NCBI GenBank assembly: GCA_964352215.1
Contig: CAYGRE010000018.1
Location: 13,655-77,654 of the forward strand
Origin: CAWUKT01 sp964352215
Lineage (GTDB): Bacteria; Bacteroidota; Bacteroidia; J057; JADKCL01
Direction: 5' to 3'
DNA length: 64,000 nt
Shown one piece after another: positions 51,291 to 59,896 of the stretch. Each line of letters opens with the position of its first letter. Position 1 is the stretch's first letter. The notes beneath the pieces were generated by a model that did not search any database, had not been told where the DNA came from, and saw only the letters and a list, made by a program, of their open reading frames with translations. The translations under genes were made by a program, and so were the position numbers.

Positions 51291-52799
51291 TTAGAACCAG
51301 GTGATGATAATGAGTCCATCGCCCTGGCGCACCCCAACTGTGGTTGCTTTACCAGCGTCCATGCCGTCATAGTAGGAAGATCCGCCACCGCCATGCCCAT
51401 CTTCACAGGAGCCACCGCCACCATACCAGCCGCCACCGCCGCCAGCGGCATGGCCGTTGGGATGGTTGCCACCATTGCCACCAATGCCGAAAGTGCCGGG
51501 GGTGCCAAAATAGGTGCCGGTGCTTCCGGTCGCTCCCCCCAGGGTTTGGGTTCCACCCTGCCCTGAGCGGGTATTGCTGTTGCTGGTGTGCATGCCGGCC
51601 ATGCCGGACAATCCACCACCGTCTCCGCCGGTATTGTTGGCGGGGGACCATTCCACGCCACCACCACCGCCAGCCACGATGACCCGGTCATTGAGGGTTT
51701 GTCCGCCTATGCGGACGTCACTGGCTCCACCGCCACCACTGCAAGTGGTCGTGAAGGTACAGGAGCCGCCGCCCCCATTCCAGCCGGGGCTGTTGCCGGC
51801 ACCACCTTCGCCGCCGACATAAATCCAGAGGGTATCGCCCCCATTAATGGCTTTGTTACCGGTGCAATAGCCACCATATCCCGCCCGGGTACTGGCTTGG
51901 TTATTGGTGGCAAAACCACCTTCAGCGCCCCAAGCCTGGATATTGACTGAGTCAGCGCAGGATGGCACGATCACGAATTGAGGTGATCCAGTATAAGAAA
52001 AACTGTCAATGGTAGCCGCTACAGAAAGGAACATAGAATCAGTTGCGGTACAACCATTGGCGTCGGTTACCTGTAGGGTATAGGTGGTCGAAGACCCCGG
52101 ATTCGCGGTTGGGTTAGGAGCCGCGAAATTGCTCAGGCCATTGGTCGGGGACCATGCATAGGTAAAGGGTCCGGTGCCACCGGATGCGGCCGGAGCACCC
52201 CCGATCATGGGGGCCAGCCCACAGGAAGAAGAAGTGTCAGCACCTGCATGGGCTACGGGCGCGGCATATTGTGCGATGGCAACCGGGGAGTTGCTCGATC
52301 CGGAGCAGCCATTGCCATCGGTGACGGTTACGTCATAGGTGCCGGTGCTGCCTACGGTAATCGATTGAGAAGTGTCTCCGGTCGACCAGACATAGCTGAG
52401 GCCGGCCGGGGCTGAAAGTGACACCGTTTCACCAGCACAAAGGGTATCAGATCCGGTGAGGGTGATTACCGGTGTGATAAATTGGTAGACTTCGAGGATC
52501 TCGGAGACAATGGGCGGACAGTCCCCTTCGGTGACAATCGCCAGGTACCAGACATTGCCGCTGATGACGGTGAGCAGGGTATCCGAATTCCCACCTGTGA
52601 CGTTGACATAGTTGACCCCATCAGGAGAAATCTGCCATTGGATGTCACCTCTGGTCCCGGCCGGGACAGACATGACGAGGGTATCGGTAGCACAGATGGA
52701 TTGCTGTGCCTGGATCGGAGCTGTTGCGAGGAGAAGCATTGCCATTCCTGCCAACAGGGTCCGAAGCATGTATCGGGAGTTGTTGAGTTGTGTTTTCAT
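51291..52799 (-). CDS. Secreted protein with Ig-like repeats and an ALK/LTK-type glycine-rich domain
   Basis: A 502-residue secreted protein with a signal peptide (RTLLAGMAMLLLATAPIQAQ). The N-terminal half has Ig/PKD-like repeats with Cys pairs (CAGETVSLSAPAGLSYVWSTG, TYTLQVTDANGC). The C-terminal 230 residues are rich in glycine, with NIQAWGAEGG, LWIYVGGEGG, GGGGASDVRIGG, DRVIVAGGGGG, GGGGGWYGGGGS and GDGLIIITW. This is the pattern of the glycine-rich domain of ALK/LTK receptors and its bacterial relatives. There is no T9SS tail. The gene follows a small T9SS cargo gene by 12 bp, so they probably form a unit. Confidence 0.85.
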   Translation of the reverse strand: MKTQLNNSRYMLRTLLAGMAMLLLATAPIQAQQSICATDTLVMSVPAGTRGDIQWQISPDGVNYVNVTGGNSDTLLTVISGNVWYLAIVTEGDCPPIVSEILEVYQFITPVITLTGSDTLCAGETVSLSAPAGLSYVWSTGDTSQSITVGSTGTYDVTVTDGNGCSGSSNSPVAIAQYAAPVAHAGADTSSSCGLAPMIGGAPAASGGTGPFTYAWSPTNGLSNFAAPNPTANPGSSTTYTLQVTDANGCTATDSMFLSVAATIDSFSYTGSPQFVIVPSCADSVNIQAWGAEGGFATNNQASTRAGYGGYCTGNKAINGGDTLWIYVGGEGGAGNSPGWNGGGGSCTFTTTCSGGGGASDVRIGGQTLNDRVIVAGGGGGVEWSPANNTGGDGGGLSGMAGMHTSNSNTRSGQGGTQTLGGATGSTGTYFGTPGTFGIGGNGGNHPNGHAAGGGGGWYGGGGSCEDGHGGGGSSYYDGMDAGKATTVGVRQGDGLIIITWF

Positions 52800-52811
52800 A
52801 ACCTTACAGGA

Positions 52812-53459
52812 TTAGCGGCGAATCAATTTGTAAACAACCCGGTGGCGTTGGCTGGCCACTTCGATGAAGTAGATGCCAGCGGCTTCACGGCTCAGGTCAA
52901 ACTGCTCTTGGTAGCGCATTTGTCCGGCTTCAATGTCTGCCTGGTGAATCTTCTGGCCCAATGGATTGTAGATGACCACTTCAAGGGCCTCGGTGCCATT
53001 GTCAGAGGTAATGTCCAACCAGAAATCCCCTTCGGTAGGGTTAGGACGGACCGAAACATTTACTCCGGGAATGGTTCCATCGACGCCTACGCAGACGAGG
53101 AGGGCAATATTGATGGTGTCCATTGAGGTACATCCCAGGCTGTCGGTGACAGTGAGGGTGTAGTCAGTGGGCGTGGCTGCGCTGACCATGGGGTTGGAGG
53201 CATTGGGATTGCTGAGCCCGGCAGGAGGGGTCCAGGCGTAGGTGTAGCCGCCGGTGCCGCCCATTCCGGCGGGGAGGCCTCCGATCTGGACGCTGTCCAG
53301 GGGACAGTGACCGGTGTCCTGGCCTGCGGTAGCCATGAGCTCAGGGCCCTGGACCACATTTAAGGTAGCGTAGGCTGTCTGTGCCTTGATCAGTCCGGCT
53401 GAACTGAAAAGAGCCAGAAACGCCACCGCCTTCAGTAAAGAGGGGAGAGATTTTTCCAT
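52812..53459 (-). CDS. Small T9SS cargo protein
   Basis: A 215-residue protein from the ATG at 53459, which gives a signal peptide (SLLKAVAFLALFSSAGLIKA). A single Ig/PKD-like repeat (TGHCPLDSVQIGGLP, GLSNPNASNPMVSAATPTDY) is followed by a type A T9SS sorting domain: VSVRPNPTEGDFWLDI, VVIYNPLGQKIHQ, AAGIYFIEVASQRHR. It has the form of a minimal surface protein and lacks catalytic motifs. It lies just upstream of the glycine-rich protein gene, which has no sorting tail of its own. Confidence 0.85.
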   Translation of the reverse strand: MEKSLPSLLKAVAFLALFSSAGLIKAQTAYATLNVVQGPELMATAGQDTGHCPLDSVQIGGLPAGMGGTGGYTYAWTPPAGLSNPNASNPMVSAATPTDYTLTVTDSLGCTSMDTINIALLVCVGVDGTIPGVNVSVRPNPTEGDFWLDITSDNGTEALEVVIYNPLGQKIHQADIEAGQMRYQEQFDLSREAAGIYFIEVASQRHRVVYKLIRR

Positions 53460-53559
53460 CGGGCTGGTTTCTAAATATTTGACAAAGGGTATTGAACAAT
53501 AATCTAGAGAATTCCCTGCGGAGCGCAAAACCTCGAGCCCTTTTCTTTAAAATTTCGTG

Positions 53560-53716
53560 TTGTTAGGAAGTCTCAAACTGGCAAAGGAAACCGGATTGGA
53601 TAAGTTGACGGAGAAGGAAATTGAGGAAGAAGTTAAAGCTGTCCGTAATGCAAAAAATCGTTCTTGATACCAATGTCATTGTCTCGGCCCTAATTTCTAA
53701 AGGTCCCCCCACTTAA
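53560..53716 (+). pseudogene. Degraded PIN-domain toxin-antitoxin locus
   Basis: Two overlapping plus-strand fragments form the end of an antitoxin and the beginning of a toxin. Frame 53560-53667 encodes a Lys/Glu-rich tail, ETGLDKLTEKEIEEEVKAVR, typical of antitoxins paired with PIN_3 toxins. At 53648, overlapping it by 20 nt, starts MQKIVLDTNVIVSALISKG, the first strand and catalytic Asp of a PIN-domain nuclease; it meets a stop after 22 codons (53714-53716). The antitoxin front and nearly all of the toxin are missing. Confidence 0.7.
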
Positions 53717-53749
53717 CCTGGGTAGCCAGGCTTTGGACTGACAGATAAA

Positions 53750-54184
53750 TCAGTGCTCCGCACACCGTTCCACCATATACTTGATCTTCTCTTTCTCCGC
53801 TGTCTCAAAATCGTTTCCCCAAGAGGAATTGATATACTTGGTGATTTTGTACACCTGGGTTCCGGTCAGGGTTTCCACCCCCGGCATGGCTAAATTGTAG
53901 GTCTTCCCATTCACAACGATCGGTCCCTCCATGCCGTGGATCATCATGCAGGGGAGCTCAGATTGGTGATCTCTCAGGTAATCGGAGCCGGCCAATGGTG
54001 GGTACAAACTCCTCAATCCCTCCCCCTCTTTGCCATGGCAATTGGCACAATGCTTTTCATAAAGTTCGGCTCCATCCGGAGGGCCTTCGGGCATCATGGT
54101 GGTATAGACAAAGATGAGACCTGCCAGCGGAATGGAAGCGGTAACGAGGATTCGGATCAACATTTGTTTGGTGCGTTTATTCAT
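53750..54184 (-). CDS. Class I c-type cytochrome
   Basis: A 144-residue membrane-anchored cytochrome c. An N-terminal helix (LIRILVTASIPLAGLIFVYT) precedes the haem-binding CANCH (residues 46-50) in EKHCANCHGKEGEG; the distal ligand is probably Met100 in YNLAMPGVETL. Monohaem, periplasmic side. It is the third gene of a minus-strand operon after a lipoprotein and a SCO1 protein, which suggests electron transfer to, or assembly of, a haem-copper oxidase. Confidence 0.9.
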   Translation of the reverse strand: MNKRTKQMLIRILVTASIPLAGLIFVYTTMMPEGPPDGAELYEKHCANCHGKEGEGLRSLYPPLAGSDYLRDHQSELPCMMIHGMEGPIVVNGKTYNLAMPGVETLTGTQVYKITKYINSSWGNDFETAEKEKIKYMVERCAEH

Positions 54185-54232
54185 CTGTTAGGCCTATCCA
54201 TTCGGCGGATGGAATGATTAAGGTGAAGCGAT

Positions 54233-54829
54233 CTACTCATCCAACAACCTGGCAATGTCTTTGATCATGGTCGCGGTTTCTTGTTCAGAGGTCCCATCAT
54301 AAAACCCACGGATATTGCGCTTTTTGTCGAAAAGAATCATAGCACCGGAGTGGGCATAGCCGCCAGGCGCCAGGGTATCTTCCATTGCGGTTACCATATA
54401 ATCCCGGGCGATGCCCATGATGTCTTCTTTTTCTCCCGTGACAAAATTCCAGCGGGGGGCTCCCACTTCAAGTCGTTCTGCATATTCTTTGAGGACAGGG
54501 ACAGAATCGTGGCGGGTGTCAATCGAATGCGAAACCAGTACCAAGCGGTCTTCCTTCAGGTACTCTTCGTAAACGGTGAGCATATTGGCCTTCATCTTGG
54601 GGCAAATGGTCGGGCAGGAGGTAAAGAAAAAGTCCATGACGTGGACCTTGCCCTGAACATCGGCCTGAGAAATCATCTGGCTGTCCTGGTTCATAAAGGA
54701 GAATTCCGGGAGTGCTGCCTGGTTGATGAAGGGCAGGGGTGCCTGAATGTTGGTCGTGCCTTCTGTGCAGGCTGTCAACAGGGTGGACAGGAGCAATGGC
54801 AATAAGAATATGTATTTGATGATGCGCAT
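54233..54829 (-). CDS. SCO1/SenC family copper-binding protein
   Basis: A 198-residue lipoprotein from the ATG at 54829, chosen because it starts directly with a signal peptide ending in LLTAC. The thioredoxin-like SCO domain has Cys72 and Cys76 in FFTSCPTICPKMK and the distal His160 in GGYAHSGAM, the full copper-binding set. SCO proteins deliver or reduce copper for cytochrome oxidase CuA. The gene is 1 nt from the preceding lipoprotein and 48 nt from the cytochrome c gene. Confidence 0.92.
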   Translation of the reverse strand: MRIIKYIFLLPLLLSTLLTACTEGTTNIQAPLPFINQAALPEFSFMNQDSQMISQADVQGKVHVMDFFFTSCPTICPKMKANMLTVYEEYLKEDRLVLVSHSIDTRHDSVPVLKEYAERLEVGAPRWNFVTGEKEDIMGIARDYMVTAMEDTLAPGGYAHSGAMILFDKKRNIRGFYDGTSEQETATMIKDIARLLDE

Positions 54830-54830
54830 C

Positions 54831-55259
54831 TCAATTCGAACTTTCTCTGTCAAGGATTGTTTGGCCATTTTCAAGGCTTTTGTCAATCTCACGGTCAACT
54901 TCTTTGATCCGCTCCATTTCAGCCTCAAGGTATTGCATACTCTCTTCGATGTCTGCTTCCTCGGTCGGCGCCTTGTAATTCGCCATCCAATCCATCATGC
55001 CATCGTCTGCTTTTCTCAGATCAGTGATCGCACTGAGGATTTCGTCGTTCAAGAGGGAGTCTGGATTCGCATTGTCTCCACTGACCGCTTCCTGCAATTT
55101 GCGAAGTTGAGCTATCTGCGTATAAATGGCGTCCATCTTAACCATGGAGGAATCATGGATCACCATGACCTCTTCCTGCAATTCGACGACTTTCTGCCGC
55201 GGGTTACTGCAAGCAACAATGATCAAAGGAGCGATCAGGAAAATCCAATACCGTTTCAT
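54831..55259 (-). CDS. Coiled-coil lipoprotein, unknown function
   Basis: A 142-residue lipoprotein from the ATG at 55259; the signal is KRYWIFLIAPLIIVAC (lipobox IVAC). The mature part is almost wholly helical with heptad-like hydrophobics (KVVELQEEVMVIHDSSMVKM and YLEAEMERIKEVDREIDKSL). A conserved-looking MMDWMANY segment sits in the middle; small viral-fusion-like or metal-chaperone lipoproteins with such a motif are often beside SCO1 genes in Bacteroidetes, as here. Function not known. Confidence 0.78.
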   Translation of the reverse strand: MKRYWIFLIAPLIIVACSNPRQKVVELQEEVMVIHDSSMVKMDAIYTQIAQLRKLQEAVSGDNANPDSLLNDEILSAITDLRKADDGMMDWMANYKAPTEEADIEESMQYLEAEMERIKEVDREIDKSLENGQTILDRESSN

Positions 55260-55460
55260 AAAGGTAAAGCTAGGCATTCAAGGGGAATTCCCGTGTAAAG
55301 GAGGTATCATTTCTGAAGGTGGACTGGGCATTTTAGAAACAAGGGTGAACCGGCTTGGGTGGAAACCTTTTGATCATTTATTTCGAATCATACCTCAGTG
55401 CTTGTCCCCACGGTAATTGGGCTAATTTTCCTAGATTTACATCTCACAAAGGCATATTAA

Positions 55461-56396
55461 ATGAAAAATCCACTGCTGTTCCTATTTGCGATTGTTTTGC
55501 TTGGTTTTGGTTGCAATACGGACGATCCGGAACCTTCTACCAATGTGCTCCGCGTCAAGTTCAAGTTTGACCCCAACCAGGAGCGGCTCGACAATCTTGG
55601 TAATCCTGCTCCGGTGGCTACGGGTAACGCAGGCCAAACCCCTGTTTTTCAAGGCCTGAGTGGTCATTTCATTGAATTGCTTTCCAACCAAATCACTCCT
55701 TACAAATCCGGCGAAGAACTCTATGCCGGCCCGGAAGTCGCTTCGTCCAACAGCAATCCCTTTGGCTTCACGACTGCGATTGATTTTGAACAGGCGATCA
55801 TTAAGAATGAAGGTGAAACTTTCCTTGAGATTCCCATTGCAGACATTGATCCCGGCACCTACCGTCACCTCCGCATTTCGGTGAGTTACCAAAGCTATGA
55901 TGTCAATTTTAACCTGGTCAATGTTCCTCAGATCGGTGATGTCAACGGCCAAAGCGGCAGAGTAGGTTCCTTCCTGGGCTTCAATCAATATGTCTCATCT
56001 TTTACGCTGCGGGAAACCGAAGTCACGGTTAATCAATCGGTTCTTCAAGGATTCTGGGCCTTTGAAACGGACCTTTCTGCACCCTACGAATCCTTCAATA
56101 CGGTCATATCCGGTCAGGCTCCTGTCAATGCAACTACGGTAGTCAACCCATTCCCCAACAACCCAATTCCTCCGGGTTCCTGTGTTATATCCGGGAGTAT
56201 GGATCAGGATTTGGTGATCACGGGGACTGAAACAGAAGACCTGGAAATCACCCTTTCATTTTCCATTGACCGCAGCTTCGAATGGGAAGACAACAATGGA
56301 AATGGGGAATGGGATATCGACGCGTCTGATCCTACCAATTCAGAATCTGTGGTAGATATGGGCCTGAGAGGACTTCAGGTTTTGGTAGGGCAATGA
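55461..56396 (+). CDS. Secreted lipoprotein, unknown function
   Basis: A 311-residue lipoprotein with the signal PLLFLFAIVLLGFGC (lipobox GFGC). The mature protein is beta-rich with Asn/Gln- and Pro-rich loops (LGNPAPVATGNAGQTP, GSCVISGSMDQDLVITG). The end has an acidic calcium-loop-like WEDNNGNGEWDIDASDPTNS. It resembles DUF4397-free surface lipoproteins that are common in this group, but I cannot name a family. Followed by four 25-nt repeats. Confidence 0.72.
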   Translation: MKNPLLFLFAIVLLGFGCNTDDPEPSTNVLRVKFKFDPNQERLDNLGNPAPVATGNAGQTPVFQGLSGHFIELLSNQITPYKSGEELYAGPEVASSNSNPFGFTTAIDFEQAIIKNEGETFLEIPIADIDPGTYRHLRISVSYQSYDVNFNLVNVPQIGDVNGQSGRVGSFLGFNQYVSSFTLRETEVTVNQSVLQGFWAFETDLSAPYESFNTVISGQAPVNATTVVNPFPNNPIPPGSCVISGSMDQDLVITGTETEDLEITLSFSIDRSFEWEDNNGNGEWDIDASDPTNSESVVDMGLRGLQVLVGQ

Positions 56397-56402
56397 GCTT
56401 CC

Positions 56403-56502
56403 TGTGGATGGAAGCGTGCCTGAGGAATGTGGATGGAAGTGTCCCTGAGGAATGTGAATTGAAGCATCAACTGGGCATGTGAATTGAAGCCCGAACGGAT
56501 TG
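56403..56502. repeat. Four 25-nt tandem repeats after the lipoprotein gene
   Basis: Units start near 56403, 56428, 56453 and 56478, each with TGTG(G/A)AT(T)G(G)AAG followed by a CCTGAGGAA-like part that degenerates in later copies. Confidence 0.7.
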
Positions 56503-56518
56503 GATTTAGTTTTCGAGT

Positions 56519-56803
56519 CTACTCCTGGACTTCGTGGATGGCCTTCACCTCAAGGATTTCAAAGGATTCATCCCGCAATCCTACCAGCACGGTCAGGTCT
56601 TCTCGCTTTACCGAATAAGAGCTTTTCTGCATGTAGTCAAAATTTACACGGATAAGCTTATCAAATTTACCACCAGAGCTGTATGCCTTTGCAGTGATAT
56701 TCAAGGGTTCGTAATCTTCGGGGTGGTTGCGGGCCGTCAAGGATTTTAAAACCTTCTCGTCGTTGTAGGCAAAATCAATGGCTTCTCTGATAAAATTGAT
56801 CAT
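56519..56803 (-). CDS. Hypothetical 94-residue protein
   Basis: A small soluble protein with no signal peptide. It is mixed alpha/beta: MINFIREAIDFAYNDEK, a strand SVKREDLTVLVGLRD and FEILEVKAIHEV. A plausible -7 box (TAAATTTG on the minus strand, 56823-56830) lies 19 nt upstream, which supports a real gene. No family recognised. Confidence 0.55.
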   Translation of the reverse strand: MINFIREAIDFAYNDEKVLKSLTARNHPEDYEPLNITAKAYSSGGKFDKLIRVNFDYMQKSSYSVKREDLTVLVGLRDESFEILEVKAIHEVQE

Positions 56804-56822
56804 GGTGCAATGCAGTTTGGTG

Positions 56823-56830
56823 CAAATTTA
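56823..56830 (-). promoter_or_regulatory. Bacteroidetes -7 box for the 94-residue gene
   Basis: Minus strand TAAATTTG, an exact TAnnTTTG; a TTG stands about 21 nt further upstream, inside the GNAT gene end. Confidence 0.4.
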
Positions 56831-56850
56831 AGGAATACAATGGGGTCTTT

Positions 56851-57423
56851 TCAATTCATTTTCCAGTCTTCTTCGAACAAAGTGTACACTGCCATGTCCT
56901 GAAAGACGCCGTTGATACGTCCCCGGTCACGGAAATGGGCTTCTTTATGAAAGCCCAACAGTTCCAGAATGTAGACAGAACCACGATTGTCAGGAGCGAC
57001 TTTGGCCTCTATGGTATGTAGTCCCAAAGTTTGAAACCCGAAATTAATAATGGCTTTCACGGCTTCCTGGGCGATTCCTTTTCCCCAATATTCTATCGCC
57101 AATTCTCCCCCGATTTCAGCCCTCAAATTGGGAAACTCAATGCTGTTAAATCCACAGGTTCCTATGATGGTCCTGCCGTCGCGCAAGATTCCGGCCCATC
57201 CGATGGCCTGCCGATTATTATATGCCTGGATCGTCCGGTCAATCAATTCCTGTGATTGCTCGAGGGTTTCCATATTGGGCCGGGGTATAAACTGATTTAC
57301 CCTGCCATTGGCACGCATTGTATAAATCTGTTGGGCATCTTCCGGACGGATATCCCGCATGGTCAACCGATCGGCTTTCAGAACCGGAAAGGTTTCAAAT
57401 ACTTTTTCATTGAGTTGACGCAT
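56851..57423 (-). CDS. GNAT family N-acetyltransferase (RimJ/RimL-like)
   Basis: A 190-residue acetyltransferase from the ATG at 57423. The fold is Acetyltransf_3: DRLTMRDIRPEDAQQIYTM, the strand IGWAGILRDGRTIIGTCGF, the AcCoA-binding WGKGIAQEAVKAIINFGFQ and the VAPDNRGSVYILELLGF end. RimJ/RimL types acetylate ribosomal proteins or small amines; the acceptor here is unknown. Divergent from recQ with only 32 bp between starts. Confidence 0.9.
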   Translation of the reverse strand: MRQLNEKVFETFPVLKADRLTMRDIRPEDAQQIYTMRANGRVNQFIPRPNMETLEQSQELIDRTIQAYNNRQAIGWAGILRDGRTIIGTCGFNSIEFPNLRAEIGGELAIEYWGKGIAQEAVKAIINFGFQTLGLHTIEAKVAPDNRGSVYILELLGFHKEAHFRDRGRINGVFQDMAVYTLFEEDWKMN

Positions 57424-57443
57424 GGTGTGAAGATACAAAATGA

Positions 57444-57451
57444 TAGTTTTG
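57444..57451 (+). promoter_or_regulatory. Bacteroidetes -7 box of recQ
   Basis: TAGTTTTG is an exact TAnnTTTG box ending 4 nt before the recQ ATG, which implies a leaderless or nearly leaderless transcript. Confidence 0.5.
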
Positions 57452-57455
57452 TAGA

Positions 57456-59654
57456 ATGACCATCGAGAAGGCGCACGCTGCCCTCAAACAATATTTCGGC
57501 TATGACTCCTTCCGCCCGCAGCAGGAAGAGATTATTTCAAAGGTATTATCAGGTCGGGATACCGTCGTTCTGATGCCTACCGGTGGGGGAAAATCTATCT
57601 GCTATCAGATTCCTGCCATCGTCTCGGAAGGTATTGCCATTGTAATTTCCCCACTGATCGCTTTGATGCAGGACCAGGTGGAGGGCTTGCTGGGCAATGG
57701 AGTCAGGGCTGCGTTTATCAATTCGAGTCAAAGCGGTCAGGAAAATACGGAAATCCTTCACCAGGCCATGGACGGGGAATTGGACATGCTCTATGTCTCT
57801 CCAGAGAAAATGCTCTCCCAGGATTTTGCCCCGATGCTTGGCCAGTTGAAGATTTCTCTCTTTGCCGTAGATGAAGCACACTGCATCTCTTCCTGGGGCC
57901 ATGACTTTCGCCCTGAATACACACAACTCGCTTTTCTCAAGCAACGATTTCCGAAGATTCCGGTAATCGCCCTGACCGCCACTGCCGACAAGGTTACCCG
58001 CAGGGACATTGAGGACAAGTTGGGCCTGATCAATCCGGCTCGGTTCATCGCCTCCTTTGACCGGCCGAACCTGAGCCTTCGGGTCGAACCTGGCCGCAAC
58101 CGGATGAAGGTCATCACCGATTGGGTGCTGGCCCGGCCCGGACAGAGCGGGATCATTTACTGCCTGTCCCGCAAATCGACGGAAAAACTAGCTGCTAAAC
58201 TTAAGGAAAAGGGGATTAAGGCAGGGTTCTATCACGCGGGAATGGGGGCCCCATTCCGGACCAAGGTCCAGCAGGATTTTATCCGGGACGATCTTCAGGT
58301 GATTTGCGCCACCATTGCCTTCGGCATGGGGATCGACAAGAGCAATATCCGCTGGGTCATCCACTACAACCTTCCGAAGAACCTGGAGGGTTATTACCAG
58401 GAAATCGGCCGGGCAGGTCGGGATGGGGTGGAAAGTGAAACCCTGTTGTTTTACAGTTATGGGGATGTGATCCAGTTGCAGGGGTTCATCGAAGACAGCG
58501 GGCAACCAGAGATCGGGATGCAGAAGCTGGAACGAATGCAGCAATATGCCAATGCGAAGATTTGCCGCCGCAAGGTTTTGCTGGGGTATTTTTCAGAATA
58601 TCCGGAAGAAGATTGCGGCAACTGTGACATCTGTCACGATCCTCCTGAGACGATTGATGGGACCATTCTCGCGCAAAAGGCACTGTCTGCTATGGCAAGG
58701 CTCAAGGAACTGGTGGGGATGAATATCCTGATCGATGTATTGCGCGGCTCGGGTCGCCGGGACATCCTCCAGATGGGCTACGACAAGATCAAGACCTATG
58801 GGGCCGGGGCCGACCTTCCTCGGGGAGACTGGCAGGAATACCTCCTGCAAATGCTGGACCAGGGGCTCTTCGAGATCGCCTATGACCAGGGCAGCTCGCT
58901 GAAGCTGACCGATCCGGGACGGGAGGTGCTGACCGCCCAACGTCCGGTGGAACTGGTACGGCGTACCGCGCCGAAGGAACGGGAAGCTGCGAAGCCGAAG
59001 AGGTCGGCCAAAGCTGGGGTGGAAAATGTAGATGAGGTGCTGCTCAAGCGCCTCAAGGCATTGCGGAAGAAGCTTGCTGACCAGAAGGGCATCCCACCGT
59101 ACATCGTATTTCACGATGCGACGCTGAAACAGATGGCGGCCCAGCATCCGGCCAGTCAGATGCAGATGCGGAACATTTCCGGGGTCGGTGACCGGAAGCT
59201 CGCCTTGTATGGCGATCAATTCATGAATGAGATCCTGCAGTTTTTGCAGGAGAATGGGAAGGAAGCTCCGGTGGATCCACCGGAGGTGGAGAAGATTCCC
59301 ATCCGGTCTCCGGCGAACCAGGAAGGAAACAGGACGCGCAAAGAGAAAAAGCCCCCTACCCAATTGTTGACTTACCAATTGTATGTTGAGGGGAAGTCCG
59401 TGGAGCAAATTGGCTGGATACGGAATCTCAAGGAGAGTACCATCTATGGTCACCTGATCAAAATCTACCAGGATGGGGAGAAGGAAATGGACATTTTCAG
59501 GTTTCTCGCAGTGGAGGAATTGCAGGAAATCCTCGAAGCAATCCGTGACAAAGGACCGGAGGCCAGCCTCACCGAAGTCCATGACTATCTGGAAGGAAAG
59601 TATGATTTCTTCAAGCTGCGATTCGCCAAGGCTTACCTTCAGAAGCAGAGGTAG
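57456..59654 (+). CDS. recQ: ATP-dependent DNA helicase RecQ
   Basis: A 732-residue RecQ helicase. Motif I is LMPTGGGKSICYQIPA, motif II VDEAHCISSWGHDFRPEY, motif VI QEIGRAGRDG. The RQC zinc site has CRRKVLLGYFSE and CGNCDICHDPP, then the winged helix. An HRDC domain (LKALRKKLADQKGIPPYIVF) and a C-terminal helix-turn-helix extension (YQLYVEGKSVEQIGWIRN) complete the protein, typical of Bacteroidetes RecQ. It unwinds DNA 3'-5' in recombination and fork repair. Single-gene unit with its own terminator. Confidence 0.96.
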   Translation: MTIEKAHAALKQYFGYDSFRPQQEEIISKVLSGRDTVVLMPTGGGKSICYQIPAIVSEGIAIVISPLIALMQDQVEGLLGNGVRAAFINSSQSGQENTEILHQAMDGELDMLYVSPEKMLSQDFAPMLGQLKISLFAVDEAHCISSWGHDFRPEYTQLAFLKQRFPKIPVIALTATADKVTRRDIEDKLGLINPARFIASFDRPNLSLRVEPGRNRMKVITDWVLARPGQSGIIYCLSRKSTEKLAAKLKEKGIKAGFYHAGMGAPFRTKVQQDFIRDDLQVICATIAFGMGIDKSNIRWVIHYNLPKNLEGYYQEIGRAGRDGVESETLLFYSYGDVIQLQGFIEDSGQPEIGMQKLERMQQYANAKICRRKVLLGYFSEYPEEDCGNCDICHDPPETIDGTILAQKALSAMARLKELVGMNILIDVLRGSGRRDILQMGYDKIKTYGAGADLPRGDWQEYLLQMLDQGLFEIAYDQGSSLKLTDPGREVLTAQRPVELVRRTAPKEREAAKPKRSAKAGVENVDEVLLKRLKALRKKLADQKGIPPYIVFHDATLKQMAAQHPASQMQMRNISGVGDRKLALYGDQFMNEILQFLQENGKEAPVDPPEVEKIPIRSPANQEGNRTRKEKKPPTQLLTYQLYVEGKSVEQIGWIRNLKESTIYGHLIKIYQDGEKEMDIFRFLAVEELQEILEAIRDKGPEASLTEVHDYLEGKYDFFKLRFAKAYLQKQR

Positions 59655-59751
59655 TGTCTTTTGGAGAGGGTGGGGCAATTCGAAATATTCAGACGGGTAT
59701 TTATCATTCTCAATTGAACTACTCCCCTTTCTGTTGAATCCCTTTATATAG

Positions 59752-59807
59752 CAAAGAAGCCGCCTCGGTAGCAAAGAAGCCGCCTCGGGCAACGAGACGG
59801 CTTCTTT
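59752..59807 (+). terminator. Terminator after recQ with a duplicated arm
   Basis: AAAGAAGCCG-C-CTCG (59773-59787) pairs with CGAG-A-CGGCTTCTTT (59793-59807), one mismatch. The left arm is present twice in tandem (from 59751), so two alternative hairpins can form. Confidence 0.75.
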
Positions 59808-59896
59808 AGTTATGAGGATTGAAGTTGTGATAACCAACCCATCCAGGAGGTCGTCAAGAGGAGACAACCTTTCCCTCGGGGAAGGACTGGCAACGA

